Source of the DNA: DATBLE01 sp963791425
GTDB lineage: Bacteria > Actinomycetota > Thermoleophilia > Gaiellales > Gaiellaceae
DNA length: 64,000 nt
Direction of reading: 5' to 3'
NCBI GenBank assembly: GCA_963791425.1
Contig: CAWBSE010000002.1
Coordinates: 248,001 to 312,000, forward strand
Shown here: positions 51,605 to 62,595 of the stretch, piece after piece
How positions within the stretch are numbered: position 1 is the first letter of the stretch
Layout: each line of letters starts with the position of its first letter
Translations under genes and position numbers: made by a program
Notes under the pieces: model-generated
Databases searched by the model: none
Seen by the model: the letters and a program-made list of their open reading frames with translations, nothing else
What the model was told of the DNA's origin: nothing

Positions 51605-53043
51605 ATGAGAGACGCATGTCAGGCAGCGATCGATGCGGCGCTCGGCGCCGGGGCGTCCTACGCCGACGCGCGGACGGTCGTGCGGCGGTCGCAGTCGGTC
51701 GGCACGCGCAACGGGCGGGTGGTCACGCTTGCCGACGCGGAGTCGGAGGGGATCGGCGTCCGCGTGCTGGTCGGCGGCGCCTGGGGGTTCGCGTGCGACC
51801 GGCGGATGGACACCGCCGGCGCCAGGGACGCGGCGCTCCGCGCCTGCGCGTTCGCCGCGGCGGCCGGGCAGCAACGGCGCCCGCGCCCTCGCGCCGATCG
51901 ACGTCCGCTCCGGCAGCTTCCGCCCGACGGTCGAGATCGACCCGTTCGACGTCTCGCTCGAGGACAAGGTCGCGCTCTGCCTGCGCGCCGAGGACGCGCT
52001 CCGGCGCGCCGAGGTGAAGGTCGCCCAGGCGGCGGTGCGGGCGCTGACCGAGACGAAGCTGTTCCTCTCTTCCGACGGCGCCGAGATCGACCAGGTGCTG
52101 GTCGAGTGCGGCGGCGGGATCGACGCGACCGCGGTCGGCTCGGACGGCGTCGTGCAGGCGCGCAGCTACCCGAGCGCGCACGTCGGCTCGAGCGCACAGG
52201 CCGGCTGGGAGTACGTCGAGTCGCTCGGCGCTCGTGCGCGAGGCGCCGCGCGTCGCCGAGCAGGCGGCGGAACTGCTCCAGGCCGACGAGTGCCCCGCCG
52301 GCGTCACGACCGTCGTGATCGACCACGAGCAGATGCAGCTGCAGGTGCACGAGTCGGTCGGCCACCCGACCGAGCTCGACCGGGTCTACGGCACCGAGGC
52401 CGCGTACGCCGGCACGAGCTTCCTCAAGCCCGGCGACCTCGGGACACTGCGCTACGGCTCCGAGCACATGAACATCACCGCCGATCCGACCACGCCGCTC
52501 GGGCTCGGCACGTTCGCCTTCGACGACGAGGGCGTCGCCGCCGAGCCGGTGCCGATCGTCTCCGGGGGAACGCTGTCGGGCTTCCTCACCTCCCGCGAGA
52601 CCGCCGCCAGGATCGGGCAGGGCGCCGGCGGGTCGATGCGCGCCGACGGCTGGCAGCGGATGCCGCTCGTCCGGATGACGAACCTCCACCTCGAGCCCGG
52701 CACGGGCACGCTCGACGAGCTGATCTCCGAGGTCGACGACGGGATCTACCTCGAGACGAACCGCAGCTGGTCGATCGACGACAAGCGGCTCAACTTCCAG
52801 TTCGGCACCCAGATGGCCTGGGAGATCAAGAAAGGCACCCGCGGCCGGCTTCTCCGAGACGCGACCTACACCGGTGTCACCCCGGTGTTCTGGGGCTCGC
52901 TCGACCGGGTCGGCGGCCCGGAGGAGTGGGTCATGTACGGCCTGACCAACTGCGGCAAGGGCCAGCCGGGCCAGCACGCGCACGTCTCGCACGGCGCATC
53001 CCCCGCCCGGTTCACCAACGTGCAGGTCGGCGTGAAGTCGTGA
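51605..53043 (+). CDS. tldD: Metalloprotease TldD, frameshifted
   Basis: About 478 residues. GGAGGA precedes the ATG. Piece 1 is MRDACQAAIDAALGAGASYA, piece 2 runs SFRPTVEIDPFDVSLEDKVA, and piece 3 contains the zinc site LQVHESVGHPTELDRVYGTE (HExxxH) and GGSMRADGWQRMPLVRMTNL. The frame changes near 51870 and 52230. TldD with TldE forms a protease that processes peptides such as RiPP precursors and antitoxins. Coupled to tldE by GTGA. Since all domains survive, the breaks are probably sequencing error. Confidence 0.87.
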
Positions 53044-54396
53044 ACGCGCTGGAACTCGCCGAGCGCGCGCTCGCGCTGGCCGAAGCCGACGAGGCGGAGG
53101 CGATCGCCACGACCGAGCACTCGGGCTTCGCCCGCTACGCGGGCAGCGAGGTGCATCAGCCGACACTGATGGACAACGCCACCGTCCTGCTGCACCTGAT
53201 CCGCGACGGCCGCAGCGCCTCGGCGAGCACGAACCGCATCGACGACGAGGGCCTCGCCGACCTCGCCCGCCGCGCGACCGCCGCGGTCGAGAGCGCAAGC
53301 CCGGATCCCGACCTGGTGCCGCTCGCGCCGCCGGCCGACCTCCCGCAGGTCGCCGGCTACGACGAGGAGACGGCCGCGCTGACACCCGAGGACCAGGCGC
53401 GGCTCGCCGGCACGGCGATCGCCGCCGCGGGCGACCTCGGGTTGTACGGCTTCTACACCAGCGGCGTGTGCGAGCTGGCGATCGCGTCGAGCACCGGGCT
53501 GCGCGCGTCCGAGCGCACCACCGACGTCTCGTGCCTCGGCCTCGCCGCGGTCGACGGCGCGTCCGGGTACGCCGAGCAGAGCGCCTGGCGCGCGGCCGAC
53601 ATCGACCCGGCGGCGGTTGCCGAGGAGGCCGCGGCGAAGGCGTCCCGTACCCGCGGTGCGGTCGACCGCCGAGCCGGCTCGCTACCGCGCGGTGCTCGAG
53701 CCGTACGCGATCGCGGAGCTCCTCTACTACAGCTCCTTCGACATGTTCAACGGGCAGGCGCTGCTCGAGGAGCGCAGCTGGTTCGCGGGCCGCATCGGCG
53801 AGCGCCACTTCGATCCGAAGGTGACGCTCGTCGACGACAACCTCGACCCGCGCGGACTGCCGCGCGGGTTCGACCACGAAGGGACGCCGAAGCAGCGAGT
53901 CGTGCTCGTCGAGGACGGCGTGATCCGCGACACCGTCTGGGACCGCGAGACCGCCGCCCGTGCCGGGCGCGAGTCGACCGGCCACGCGCTGCCCGTGGAT
54001 TCCCGCGCGTACGGCGCGATCGCGACCGCCGTCCAGCTCGCACCCGGCGAGGCCGAGTCGACCGACGAGCTGGCGGAACTCGTCGGCGACGGGATCTACG
54101 TCACGCGGCTCCACTACCTCGGCGTCGTCAACCCGCGCGAGGGCGTGATCACCGGGATGACCCGCGACGGGACGTTCCGCATCCGCGACGGGAAGGTCGC
54201 CGAGCCGCTGTTCAACCTCCGTTTCACCGTCGCGATGCCCGAGCTGCTCGCCGACGTGCCCGGGCTGACGCGCGACACCCTGCTGGTCAACCAGAGCGAC
54301 TTCTACGACGAGCGGTGGGCCTACGGCTACCGTGTTCCGGCAATGGCCACCGCCTGCTTCAACGTGACCGGCGCCGGGTCCGAGCCCGGGCTCTAG
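53040..54396 (+). CDS. tldE: Protease partner TldE/PmbA, frameshifted
   Basis: About 452 residues. N-terminal part VNALELAERALALAEADEAE, FARYAGSEVHQPTLMDNATV and GLYGFYTSGVCELAIASSTG. After a frame change near 53665 it continues YRAVLEPYAIAELLYYSSFD, HFDPKVTLVDDNLDPRGLPR and FDHEGTPKQRVVLVEDGVIR. It lacks the zinc motif, as TldE does, and pairs with TldD. No RiPP precursor gene is evident nearby. Confidence 0.85.
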
Positions 54397-54404
54397 GGCT
54401 CCCG

Positions 54405-55715
54405 ATGCGTCGCCTTGCGGCTTTTCTCGCCGTGCTCGCCGTGCTGGTCCCCGCGGGCGCGACCGGCGCCCGCGCACCTGTCCGGCTGACGCTCGGCTAC
54501 TCCGTCCCGCCCCGCTACGGGCTGCCGGTCGCGGTCGCGCCCGCCGCCTGGCCGGCGCTCGTCACCGTCCGCTGGCCCGACGGACGGCCGTGCACCGGCA
54601 CGTACACGTGGACGATCGGCGGGCACGCGAACACGTTCGTCCAGCAGAAGGACTCACTCGGCCGGCCGACCTGCGTCTTCCGGTTCGACGGCTTCCCGGC
54701 GCTCGACCATCCGTACCGGGTCGACGTCGCCGCCACGCGCGCCGGGGTGCACGGGGCCGGCCGGACGCAGGTGACGATCCACGACACGCTCGTCGTCGGG
54801 CTCGGCGACTCGAACGCCTCCGGGGAAGGCAATCCCGACCACGCGATCGCGCCCGTACGCTGGCAGGACCGCCGCTGCCACCGCTCCGCGAACGGGTTCG
54901 AGGCGCTGACGGCGTCGCGGCTCGAGAAGGCGAGCGACAAGAGCTCGGTCACCTACATCCCGCTCGCCTGCTCCGGGGCGGCGATCATCACCGGGCTGCT
55001 CGCCCCCTACGCGGGCATCGAGCCCGTCGGCACGACCAAGGTGCCGGCGCAGATCCAGGCGATGAAGGCGCAGCTCGGAACGCGGACACCGGACGCCGTG
55101 CTGGTCAGCATCGGGATCAACGACCTCGGCTTCGGGAACGTCGCGTTCTTCTGCTTCGACGACGGCGTCGACGCGAAGGCCGCCGCGACGGTCGACTGCT
55201 GGACAAAGCGGTACCCGAGCGCGACCTCGCCGGTGACGCTGAAGGCGTGGGTCCGCGCCCGCGCTGCGCTGCTGCCGGGGCGCTACGCGCAGCTCGCCGC
55301 CGCGTTCCAGCGTGCGGGGATCCCGGCGTCGAAGATCTACGTCACCGAGTACCCGAACGGGACGCGCGACGCGGCGGGCGCGACCTGCAACCCGCTCGTC
55401 CCGTACCTCGACGGCACGGCATTCGGCTTCCCGCTGCGCGGCGAGATCACCCGCGCCGAGGCGGCGCAGGCCGAGACCGAGGTGGTGCAGACGGTGAACC
55501 GCGAGCTCGCCCGGGCGGCCACGGCGTACGGCTGGCACTTCGTCTCCGGGATCGCCGCCGCGACGGCGCCACACGGGCTCTGCGCGGCGCAGCCCTGGTT
55601 CGTCAGCGTGGCCGGCTCACTGATCGCGCAGCACGACGCGTTCGGGACGCTGCATCCGAACGCCCTCGGCCAGCAGGCGACGACCACCGCCGTGCTTGCC
55701 GCGTTGCCCTTCTAG
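54405..55715 (+). CDS. Secreted SGNH/GDSL-family esterase
   Basis: 436 residues. Signal peptide RLAAFLAVLAVLVPAGATGA. A roughly 100-residue beta-rich domain (about 25-125) precedes the hydrolase. Block I is TLVVGLGDSNASGEG (nucleophilic Ser), block II glycine region is IPLACSGAAIITGLL, block III is VSIGINDLGFGN (GxND), and block V is DAFGTLHPNALGQQ with the catalytic His. Several cysteines (CTGTY, CVF, CHRS, CFDD, CWTK, CNPL) could form disulfides. It probably deacylates lipids or polysaccharide. Confidence 0.88.
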   Translation: MRRLAAFLAVLAVLVPAGATGARAPVRLTLGYSVPPRYGLPVAVAPAAWPALVTVRWPDGRPCTGTYTWTIGGHANTFVQQKDSLGRPTCVFRFDGFPALDHPYRVDVAATRAGVHGAGRTQVTIHDTLVVGLGDSNASGEGNPDHAIAPVRWQDRRCHRSANGFEALTASRLEKASDKSSVTYIPLACSGAAIITGLLAPYAGIEPVGTTKVPAQIQAMKAQLGTRTPDAVLVSIGINDLGFGNVAFFCFDDGVDAKAAATVDCWTKRYPSATSPVTLKAWVRARAALLPGRYAQLAAAFQRAGIPASKIYVTEYPNGTRDAAGATCNPLVPYLDGTAFGFPLRGEITRAEAAQAETEVVQTVNRELARAATAYGWHFVSGIAAATAPHGLCAAQPWFVSVAGSLIAQHDAFGTLHPNALGQQATTTAVLAALPF

Positions 55716-55949
55716 AGCAGGTGGAACAGCGCGACGGTGCAGATGCCGAACGCCAGCGCCACGACACAGGTCAGGCGCGTCAGGTTCCGCTCGACGATGT
55801 GGGTGCCGCCCTGTGACTGCGGGCGTGAAGCCCATGCCGCCGAGGCCGGCGTCGCGGCCGGAGTGCATGAGGATCAGACCGATCAGCGAGATCGACAGCA
55901 GCACCTGGAGAACGGCGCAGGCCTGGAGCGTGATTCCGGCGACGAGCAC
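55712..55949 (-). CDS. secG: Preprotein translocase subunit SecG, one frameshift
   Basis: About 79 residues with two membrane helices: ITLQACAVLQVLLSISLIGL, then ILMHSGRDAGLGGMGFTPAV with the conserved glycine-rich cytosolic loop. After a frame change near 55820 it reads GGTHIVERNLTRLTCVVALA, then FGICTVALFHLL. SecG assists SecYEG in protein export. Its stop overlaps the convergent esterase stop by 3 bp. As an important export gene, the broken frame is likely a sequence error. Confidence 0.85.
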
Positions 55950-55967
55950 GCGCGTAAGGGTAGCGAT

Positions 55968-56333
55968 TTACGCCGCGATGTCGAGGATTGCGACCACGAG
56001 TTCCGCAGCGATCCGGTCCTTCGTCACGTAGCCGGCGGCGCCCGCGCCACGGGCGGCGTCGACGTCCTCCTGGGCGTCCGAGCCGGTCACCATCAGCACG
56101 CGTGCCTCCGGGTGGAGATCGAGGATCCGCTTCGTCGCCGCGACACCGTCCAGCCCCGGCATGCTGATGTCCATCAGGACGACGTCGGGCGTGAGATCGT
56201 CGGCCTGCGAGACGGCGTCGTCGCCGGACACGGCGAGGCCGACCACCTCGATCCGGTCGTCCGCGGACAGAATCGCACGCAACGCTTCGGCGAAGAGGCG
56301 ATGATCGTCTGCGATCAACACCCTGACTGACAC
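55968..56333 (-). CDS. Stand-alone response regulator receiver domain
   Basis: 121 residues: VRVLIADDHRLFAEALRAIL (acidic pocket), DVVLMDISMPGLDGVAATKR (phospho-Asp), EARVLMVTGSDAQEDVDAAR (conserved Thr-like position), GYVTKDR (Lys). It stops where LuxR-type regulators continue to an HTH, so it is a single-domain receiver or a truncated regulator. GTG start at 56333. No kinase is adjacent. It may act by protein contact. Confidence 0.85.
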   Translation of the reverse strand: MSVRVLIADDHRLFAEALRAILSADDRIEVVGLAVSGDDAVSQADDLTPDVVLMDISMPGLDGVAATKRILDLHPEARVLMVTGSDAQEDVDAARGAGAAGYVTKDRIAAELVVAILDIAA

Positions 56334-56382
56334 GGCCCCTTGATTGCAGCAGAATGGCGCCGAAGAGGGAAGGGGGAACCGC

Positions 56383-56583
56383 GTGGACGATGTCCGCGAG
56401 AAGATCCAGAAGCTGCTGATCACCGGCGACAACCGCCTGAAACAGGGCGTTTCGCCCCAGAAGGTGCGCGCCACCTACGAGGAGGCGCTCGAGCTCGCGC
56501 GGGAGAACGGCATGGAGGACCGGATCCGGCCGCTCGTCGAGGTCAGGCTCGCCGATCTCGATCGGCTCGCCTCCGAAGGCTGA
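56383..56583 (+). CDS. Small helical hypothetical protein
   Basis: 66 residues. AAGGGGGAA precedes GTG 56383. The sequence VDDVREKIQKLLITGDNRLK, then VRATYEEALELARENGMEDR and RPLVEVRLADLDRLASEG, is almost wholly helical, resembling a TPR-like or coiled bundle. Divergent from the receiver domain across 49 bp. Function unknown. Confidence 0.7.
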   Translation: MDDVREKIQKLLITGDNRLKQGVSPQKVRATYEEALELARENGMEDRIRPLVEVRLADLDRLASEG

Positions 56584-56589
56584 TCCATC

Positions 56590-58085
<1,496 letters not shown>

Positions 58086-58117
58086 GTCGTGTGCACGCGG
58101 ACAAGGAGAAGCGACCA

Positions 58118-58858
58118 ATGAAGAAGGAGTTGCAGAAGTACCTCGCCGAGGTCTTCGGCACGTTTGTGCTCGTGTTCATCGGCGCAGGTGCCGTGATCGG
58201 CTTCGGAAGCGGCGCGGCCCCGTTCGCCTTCGGCATCGCGTTGTTGGCCGGCCTCTACACCTTCGGCGAGGTCTCGGGCGGGCACTTCAACCCGATCGTC
58301 TCGCTCGTCATGCTCCTCGACCGGAGGATGACCGCGAAGGAGATCGGGCCGTACTGGGTCGCCCAGTTCGTCGGTGCGACGCTGGCGGCGCTCGGACTAC
58401 TGCTGATGACGTCGAGCGACGACGTCGCCAAGGCGGCGACCGTGCCGTCGGCGCAGTACGGCGTCCGCGCCGCGTTCTTCGTCGAGCTCTTCTGCTCGGC
58501 GATCTTCATGCTCGTCATCCTCCAGGTGACGAAGAGCCAGGCCGCAAAGAGCACGGTCTTCGTCGCGATCGGGCTCACGCTGCTGGCGATCCACTTCTGT
58601 GCAGTCCCGTTCAGCGGCTCGTCCGTGAACCCGGCCCGGAGCTTCGGCACCGCGCTGGTCGGCTGGACGTGGACGGACTTCTGGATCTACGTCGTCGCCC
58701 CGCCCGCGGGGGCGATCCTCGGCTGGGTGATCTACGCCGTGGTGATCAAGGGCGACATGGACCTGAAGGACGACATCAAGGCGTTCCGCAAGGACGTCGG
58801 CGGCGCCATCGGCGGCGGCGACAAGCCCAGCACGCCCGAGGGCGGCGCGACCGCCTAG
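58118..58858 (+). CDS. Aquaporin/MIP-family channel
   Basis: 246 residues with six membrane helices. The two pore half-helices are GEVSGGHFNPIVSLVMLLDR (NPI in place of the usual NPA) and PFSGSSVNPARSFGTALVGW (standard NPA). The aromatic/arginine filter Arg is in the second motif (NPAR). AAGGAGAA lies before the ATG. The C-terminal tail is charged (DLKDDIKAFRKDVGGAIGGG). It moves water or small solutes. The NPI change may alter the pore. Adjacent to the katG relic. Confidence 0.9.
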   Translation: MKKELQKYLAEVFGTFVLVFIGAGAVIGFGSGAAPFAFGIALLAGLYTFGEVSGGHFNPIVSLVMLLDRRMTAKEIGPYWVAQFVGATLAALGLLLMTSSDDVAKAATVPSAQYGVRAAFFVELFCSAIFMLVILQVTKSQAAKSTVFVAIGLTLLAIHFCAVPFSGSSVNPARSFGTALVGWTWTDFWIYVVAPPAGAILGWVIYAVVIKGDMDLKDDIKAFRKDVGGAIGGGDKPSTPEGGATA

Positions 58859-59853
58859 TTCTCCGATCCGGAGGGGGCCGCTCCGGCGGCCCTCTCCAGG
58901 ATCGCCTCGATTCGCTCGGCCTGGCGCCTGACGTCGTGCTCGGCGGCGGCCGCGCGCGCGGCGTCGTTCGGGCACGGCAGCGCCGCCGCGCGGCGCAGGC
59001 CGTCGAGGATCTCGTCCTCGGAGCCGGGGTCGACGAGCACACCGGCCTCCGGCGGGACGAACTCGGGTGGGCCGCCGATCTTCGTGGCGACGACCGGACG
59101 GCCGGTCGCAAGGCCCTCGAGGATCGCCTGACCGAACGGCTCGACCAGGCTGGGCGCGCAGAGCACGCGCGCGGCGGCGATGTGCGCCGGAACCTCGTCG
59201 TACGGCACGGCGCCGGTCACGGTGATCCCGGGGCGCCCCTCGAGCTGCGGGCGCAGCGGCCCGTCGCCGACGAACGTCAGCGTCCCCTCGCCCAGCCGCT
59301 CGAACGCGCTCGCGAGCCGGAGCACGTTCTTCCGGTCGGTCAACGAGCCGACGCAGACGAAGCCGGAGCCTGCGGGCGCGACCGGGAAGCGATCGAGGTC
59401 GACGCCGCAGTCGACGACCTCGACCTTGCCGATCGCCGCCGTCACCTTGCCCTCCAGCTCCCTGCGCAGCCAGTCCGAGACCGCGATCACCGTTGCCGCC
59501 CGGCCGACCACGTAGCGCGTCGCCGCAGCCGCGCCCGCGACACGGCCAATGTTCGCGACGTCCTGGCCGTGCGCGGTGACGACGAGCGGCGCGCGCGAGG
59601 CCAGCGCCGCGGCCAGCCCCGCCGGGACGAGGAAGTGCGCGTAGACGACGTCCGGCTCGAACGCTTTCGCGGTCCTGCGCGCGTCGCGCGCCAGCTGCAA
59701 GTGGCGGAGCTTGCCGCCGTCGCGCCGGTCGACGACGGCGCGCTCGATCTCGTGGCCGCGCGCGACGAGCTGCGTCTCGAGCTGGGCGACGAACACGCCG
59801 AGGTCGGGATCGTCGGGGCCGGGGTACATCTGGGAGACGAGGAGGATCTTCAC
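58855..59853 (-). CDS. Glycosyltransferase family 4
   Basis: 332 residues, intact. N-terminal acceptor domain KILLVSQMYPGPDDPDLGVF and PDVVYAHFLVPAGLAAAL. The GT-B C-terminal domain has GFVCVGSLTDRKNVLRLASA, LTFVGDGPLRPQLEG and the nucleotide-sugar motif LVEPFGQAILEGLATGRPVV (E-x7-E), then IGGPPEFV. It transfers a sugar to a lipid or polysaccharide acceptor on the cytoplasmic face. GTG 59853 overlaps the stop of the permease relic (GTGA). Confidence 0.9.
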   Translation of the reverse strand: MKILLVSQMYPGPDDPDLGVFVAQLETQLVARGHEIERAVVDRRDGGKLRHLQLARDARRTAKAFEPDVVYAHFLVPAGLAAALASRAPLVVTAHGQDVANIGRVAGAAAATRYVVGRAATVIAVSDWLRRELEGKVTAAIGKVEVVDCGVDLDRFPVAPAGSGFVCVGSLTDRKNVLRLASAFERLGEGTLTFVGDGPLRPQLEGRPGITVTGAVPYDEVPAHIAAARVLCAPSLVEPFGQAILEGLATGRPVVATKIGGPPEFVPPEAGVLVDPGSEDEILDGLRRAAALPCPNDAARAAAAEHDVRRQAERIEAILERAAGAAPSGSEN

Positions 59854-59999
59854 GCGATCGCGTCGCTCCCCGCCGAGGCGCCGAACCTGGTCCGGCCCGC
59901 GCGCGGGCTGGTGGTGATCGTCGGGTCGATGATCACGGCGAGCAGGTCGACGAACAGGTTGAGCACGATGATCATCGTGCCTGTGAACAGGGGCTGTAG
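59850..59999 (-). pseudogene. Relic of peptide/nickel ABC transporter permease (DppB-like), C-terminus only
   Basis: About 45 codons in frame: TGTMIIVLNLFVDLLAVIID, then PTITTSPRAGRTRFGASAGS, ending TGA at 59852-59850. DppB-family proteins end with a helix leading to NLxVDLLYAxxDPRI. No start or earlier helices are visible upstream before the mutase gene at 60093, so about 270 residues are missing. Its stop still overlaps the glycosyltransferase start. Confidence 0.6.
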
Positions 60000-60092
60000 A
60001 GCTCGACAGCGACACCGTCCACCGGTGCCGGACCGGGCCGGGTCGTGACGGAAACGCTCACGGCGGCGAATCATGCACGGCCCGGAGGCGGG

Positions 60093-61673
60093 TCAGGCTC
60101 GCTGCGCGTCGAACGTGCCCCACTCCTCGCGGAGCACGTCGCAGATCTCGCCGACCGTGCTGCGGGCGCGGAGCGCCTCGCGCATCGGTGGGAGGAGGTT
60201 CGCCTCGCCGCCGGCGACACGGCGCACCTCGGCCAGCGCAGCTTCGGCTTCGGCGGCGTTCCGTTCGGCGCGCACGCGGGCGGTGCGCTCGAGCTGGCGG
60301 CGCTCGATCGCGGGGTCGAGGCGGTGGAGGTCGATCTGCTCCGCCTCGTCCTCGGTGAATCGGTTGACGCCGACGACGACGCGGTCGCCCGCCTCGACCT
60401 GCTGGGTGTAGCGGTAGGCGGCGTCCTCGATCTCGCCCTGGACGAAGCCCTGCTCGACCGCGGCGACCGCGCCGCCGAGCTCCTCGATCCGGTCGATCAG
60501 CTCGAGCGCGCGCGCCTCGATCTCCACGGTGAGCTCCTCGATGAAGTACGCGCCGCCGAGCGGGTCGGCGGTGTCGGTCGCGCCCGCCTCGTTCTGGAGG
60601 ATCTGCTGCGTGCGGAGCGCGATCGTCGCGGCGTGCTCGGACGGGAGCGCGAGCGCCTCGTCGAACGAGTTCGTATGCAGCGACTGGGCGCCGCCGCACA
60701 CCGCGGACAGCGCCTGGATCGCCACGCGCACGATGTTGTTCTCGGGCTGCTGCGCCGTGAGCGTCGAGCCGCCGGTCTGCGCGTGGAAGCGCAGTGCCAG
60801 CGCGCGCTGATTGGTCACGCCGAGCCGCTCGCGGAGCAGCTTCGCCCACAGCCGGCGCGCCGCGCGAAACTTCGCGACCTCCTGGAAGAAGTGATTGTGC
60901 GCGTTGAAGAAGAACGAGAGCCGCTCGCCGAACTCGTCGGGCGCCAGCCCGGCGTCGATCGCCGCCCGGCAGTACGCCAGCCCGTTGGCGAGCGTGAACG
61001 CGACCTCCTGCACCGCGGTCGAGCCCGCCTCGCGAATGTGGTACCCGGAGATCGAGATCATGTTCCAGCTCGGCAGGCGCTCCGAGCAGTACGCGAACAG
61101 GTCGGTGGTCAGCCGCATCGACGGCCGCGGCGGGAAGATGTAGTTCCCGCGGGCGACGTACTCCTTGAGGATGTCGTTCTGGACGGTCCCGCGCAGCGCG
61201 TCCCCCGCGACGCCCTGCTCCTCGGCGACCAGCTCGTACAGGAGCAGGAGCAGCGACGCCGGCGCGTTGATCGTCATCGACGTCGAGACGGTGTCGAGCG
61301 GGATGCCGTCAAAGAGCAGTTCCATGTCGGCGAGCGAGTCGATCGCGACGCCGGTCCGCCCCACCTCCCCGGCGGCACGCGGGTCGTCGGAGTCGAGCCC
61401 GAGCTGCGTCGGCAGGTCGAAGGCGGTCGAGAGACCGGTCTGGCCGCGCTCGAGCAGGTAGCGGAACCGCCCGTTCGTCTCCTCGGCCGACCCGAACCCC
61501 GCGTACTGGCGCATCGTCCACGGCCGGCCGCGGTACATCGTCGGGTACGGCCCGCGCGTGAACGGGAATTCGCCGGGAAGCTCCGGCTCCAGACCGGCCA
61601 CGTCGTCGGCCGTGTAGACGGACTGCACCTCGATCCCGGAGTCCGTCTCGCGGCGATCGTCCGTCGGCGCCAT
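60093..61673 (-). CDS. Acyl-CoA mutase large subunit (methylmalonyl-CoA mutase family)
   Basis: 526 residues, intact. The substrate-binding barrel only: VYTADDVAGLEPELPGEFPF, RGPYPTMYRGRPWTMRQYAG, GSAEETNGRFRYLLERGQTG, FDLPTQLGLDSD, INAPASLLLLLYELVAEEQG, NYIFPPRPSMRLTTDLFAYC and NMISISGYHIREAGSTAVQE. The B12-binding domain is absent and must be supplied by a separate small subunit, not in this window. Adenosylcobalamin radical carbon-skeleton rearrangement of an acyl-CoA (methylmalonyl-, isobutyryl- or 2-hydroxyisobutyryl-CoA). The substrate is undecided. Confidence 0.92.
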   Translation of the reverse strand: MAPTDDRRETDSGIEVQSVYTADDVAGLEPELPGEFPFTRGPYPTMYRGRPWTMRQYAGFGSAEETNGRFRYLLERGQTGLSTAFDLPTQLGLDSDDPRAAGEVGRTGVAIDSLADMELLFDGIPLDTVSTSMTINAPASLLLLLYELVAEEQGVAGDALRGTVQNDILKEYVARGNYIFPPRPSMRLTTDLFAYCSERLPSWNMISISGYHIREAGSTAVQEVAFTLANGLAYCRAAIDAGLAPDEFGERLSFFFNAHNHFFQEVAKFRAARRLWAKLLRERLGVTNQRALALRFHAQTGGSTLTAQQPENNIVRVAIQALSAVCGGAQSLHTNSFDEALALPSEHAATIALRTQQILQNEAGATDTADPLGGAYFIEELTVEIEARALELIDRIEELGGAVAAVEQGFVQGEIEDAAYRYTQQVEAGDRVVVGVNRFTEDEAEQIDLHRLDPAIERRQLERTARVRAERNAAEAEAALAEVRRVAGGEANLLPPMREALRARSTVGEICDVLREEWGTFDAQRA

Positions 61674-61698
61674 TCCGCCACTGTACTAGGGTGGCGGC

Positions 61699-62595
61699 AT
61701 GGCCCCCGTCGTCGTCGCGGAGTCGCTGACCAAGCGCTTCGGCAAGCTCACGGCCGTCGAGGATCTGTCGTTCGCGCTCGAGCCCGGGACGATCACCGGC
61801 TTCCTCGGCCCGAACGGCGCCGGCAAGACGACCACGCTGCGGATGCTGCTCGGCCTGGCGGCGCCGACGAGCGGGCGTGCGCTCGTGTTCGACCAGCCGT
61901 ACGCCCATCTCGACCGCCCGGCTCTGCGCGTCGGCGCGGTGCTCGAGGCGACCGACTTCCATCCGGGCCGGTCGGGGCGCAACCACCTGCTCACCCTGGG
62001 CCGCGCCACGGGCATCCCCGACTCGCGCGCCGACGAGGTGCTGCGCCTCGTCGAACTGGAGAGCGCAGCCGGGCGGCGCGTGAAGGGCTACTCGCTCGGC
62101 ATGCGGCAGCGACTCGGCCTCGCGGCCGCGCTGCTCGGCGATCCCGACCTCCTCGTCCTCGACGAGCCCGCCAACGGCCTCGACCCCGAAGGCGTCCGCT
62201 GGCTGCGCGACTTCCTCCGCGCCTTCGCCGACCAGGGCCGCACCGTGTTCGTGTCGAGCCACGTGCTGGCAGAGGTCGCGCAGACCGTCGACCAGGTGCT
62301 GATCATCAACCGCGGCAAGCTGGTGATCGAGTCGCCGCTCGCCGAGCTCACCGCGCGGGTCGGCGGCGCGGTGCGCGTGCGGACGCCGAAGCGCGCCGAG
62401 CTGGAGCAGGCGCTCCGCGCCGCGCAGATCGAGCCCACGCAGACGGCGGACGGCGCGCTGCTCGCTCCCGGTGCGACCGCCGAGCGTGTCGGCGAGATCG
62501 CGTTCGCCGCCGGCGTTCCGCTCCACGAACTGACGACCGAAGGAACCTCGCTCGAGGAGGTCTTCCTCCAGCTGACCTCGGACGAGGCGAAATGA
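61699..62595 (+). CDS. ABC transporter ATP-binding protein
   Basis: 298 residues. Walker A LGPNGAGKTTTLRMLLGLAA, signature YSLGMRQRLGLAAALLGDPD, Walker B LLVLDEPANGLDPEGVRW, H-loop VFVSSHVLAEV. The extra C-terminal domain after residue 215 is typical of drug/antibiotic (DrrA-type) or bacitracin exporters. It is coupled to the permease gene (ATGA), forming an exporter. Divergent from the acyl-CoA mutase across 25 bp. Confidence 0.93.
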   Translation: MAPVVVAESLTKRFGKLTAVEDLSFALEPGTITGFLGPNGAGKTTTLRMLLGLAAPTSGRALVFDQPYAHLDRPALRVGAVLEATDFHPGRSGRNHLLTLGRATGIPDSRADEVLRLVELESAAGRRVKGYSLGMRQRLGLAAALLGDPDLLVLDEPANGLDPEGVRWLRDFLRAFADQGRTVFVSSHVLAEVAQTVDQVLIINRGKLVIESPLAELTARVGGAVRVRTPKRAELEQALRAAQIEPTQTADGALLAPGATAERVGEIAFAAGVPLHELTTEGTSLEEVFLQLTSDEAK

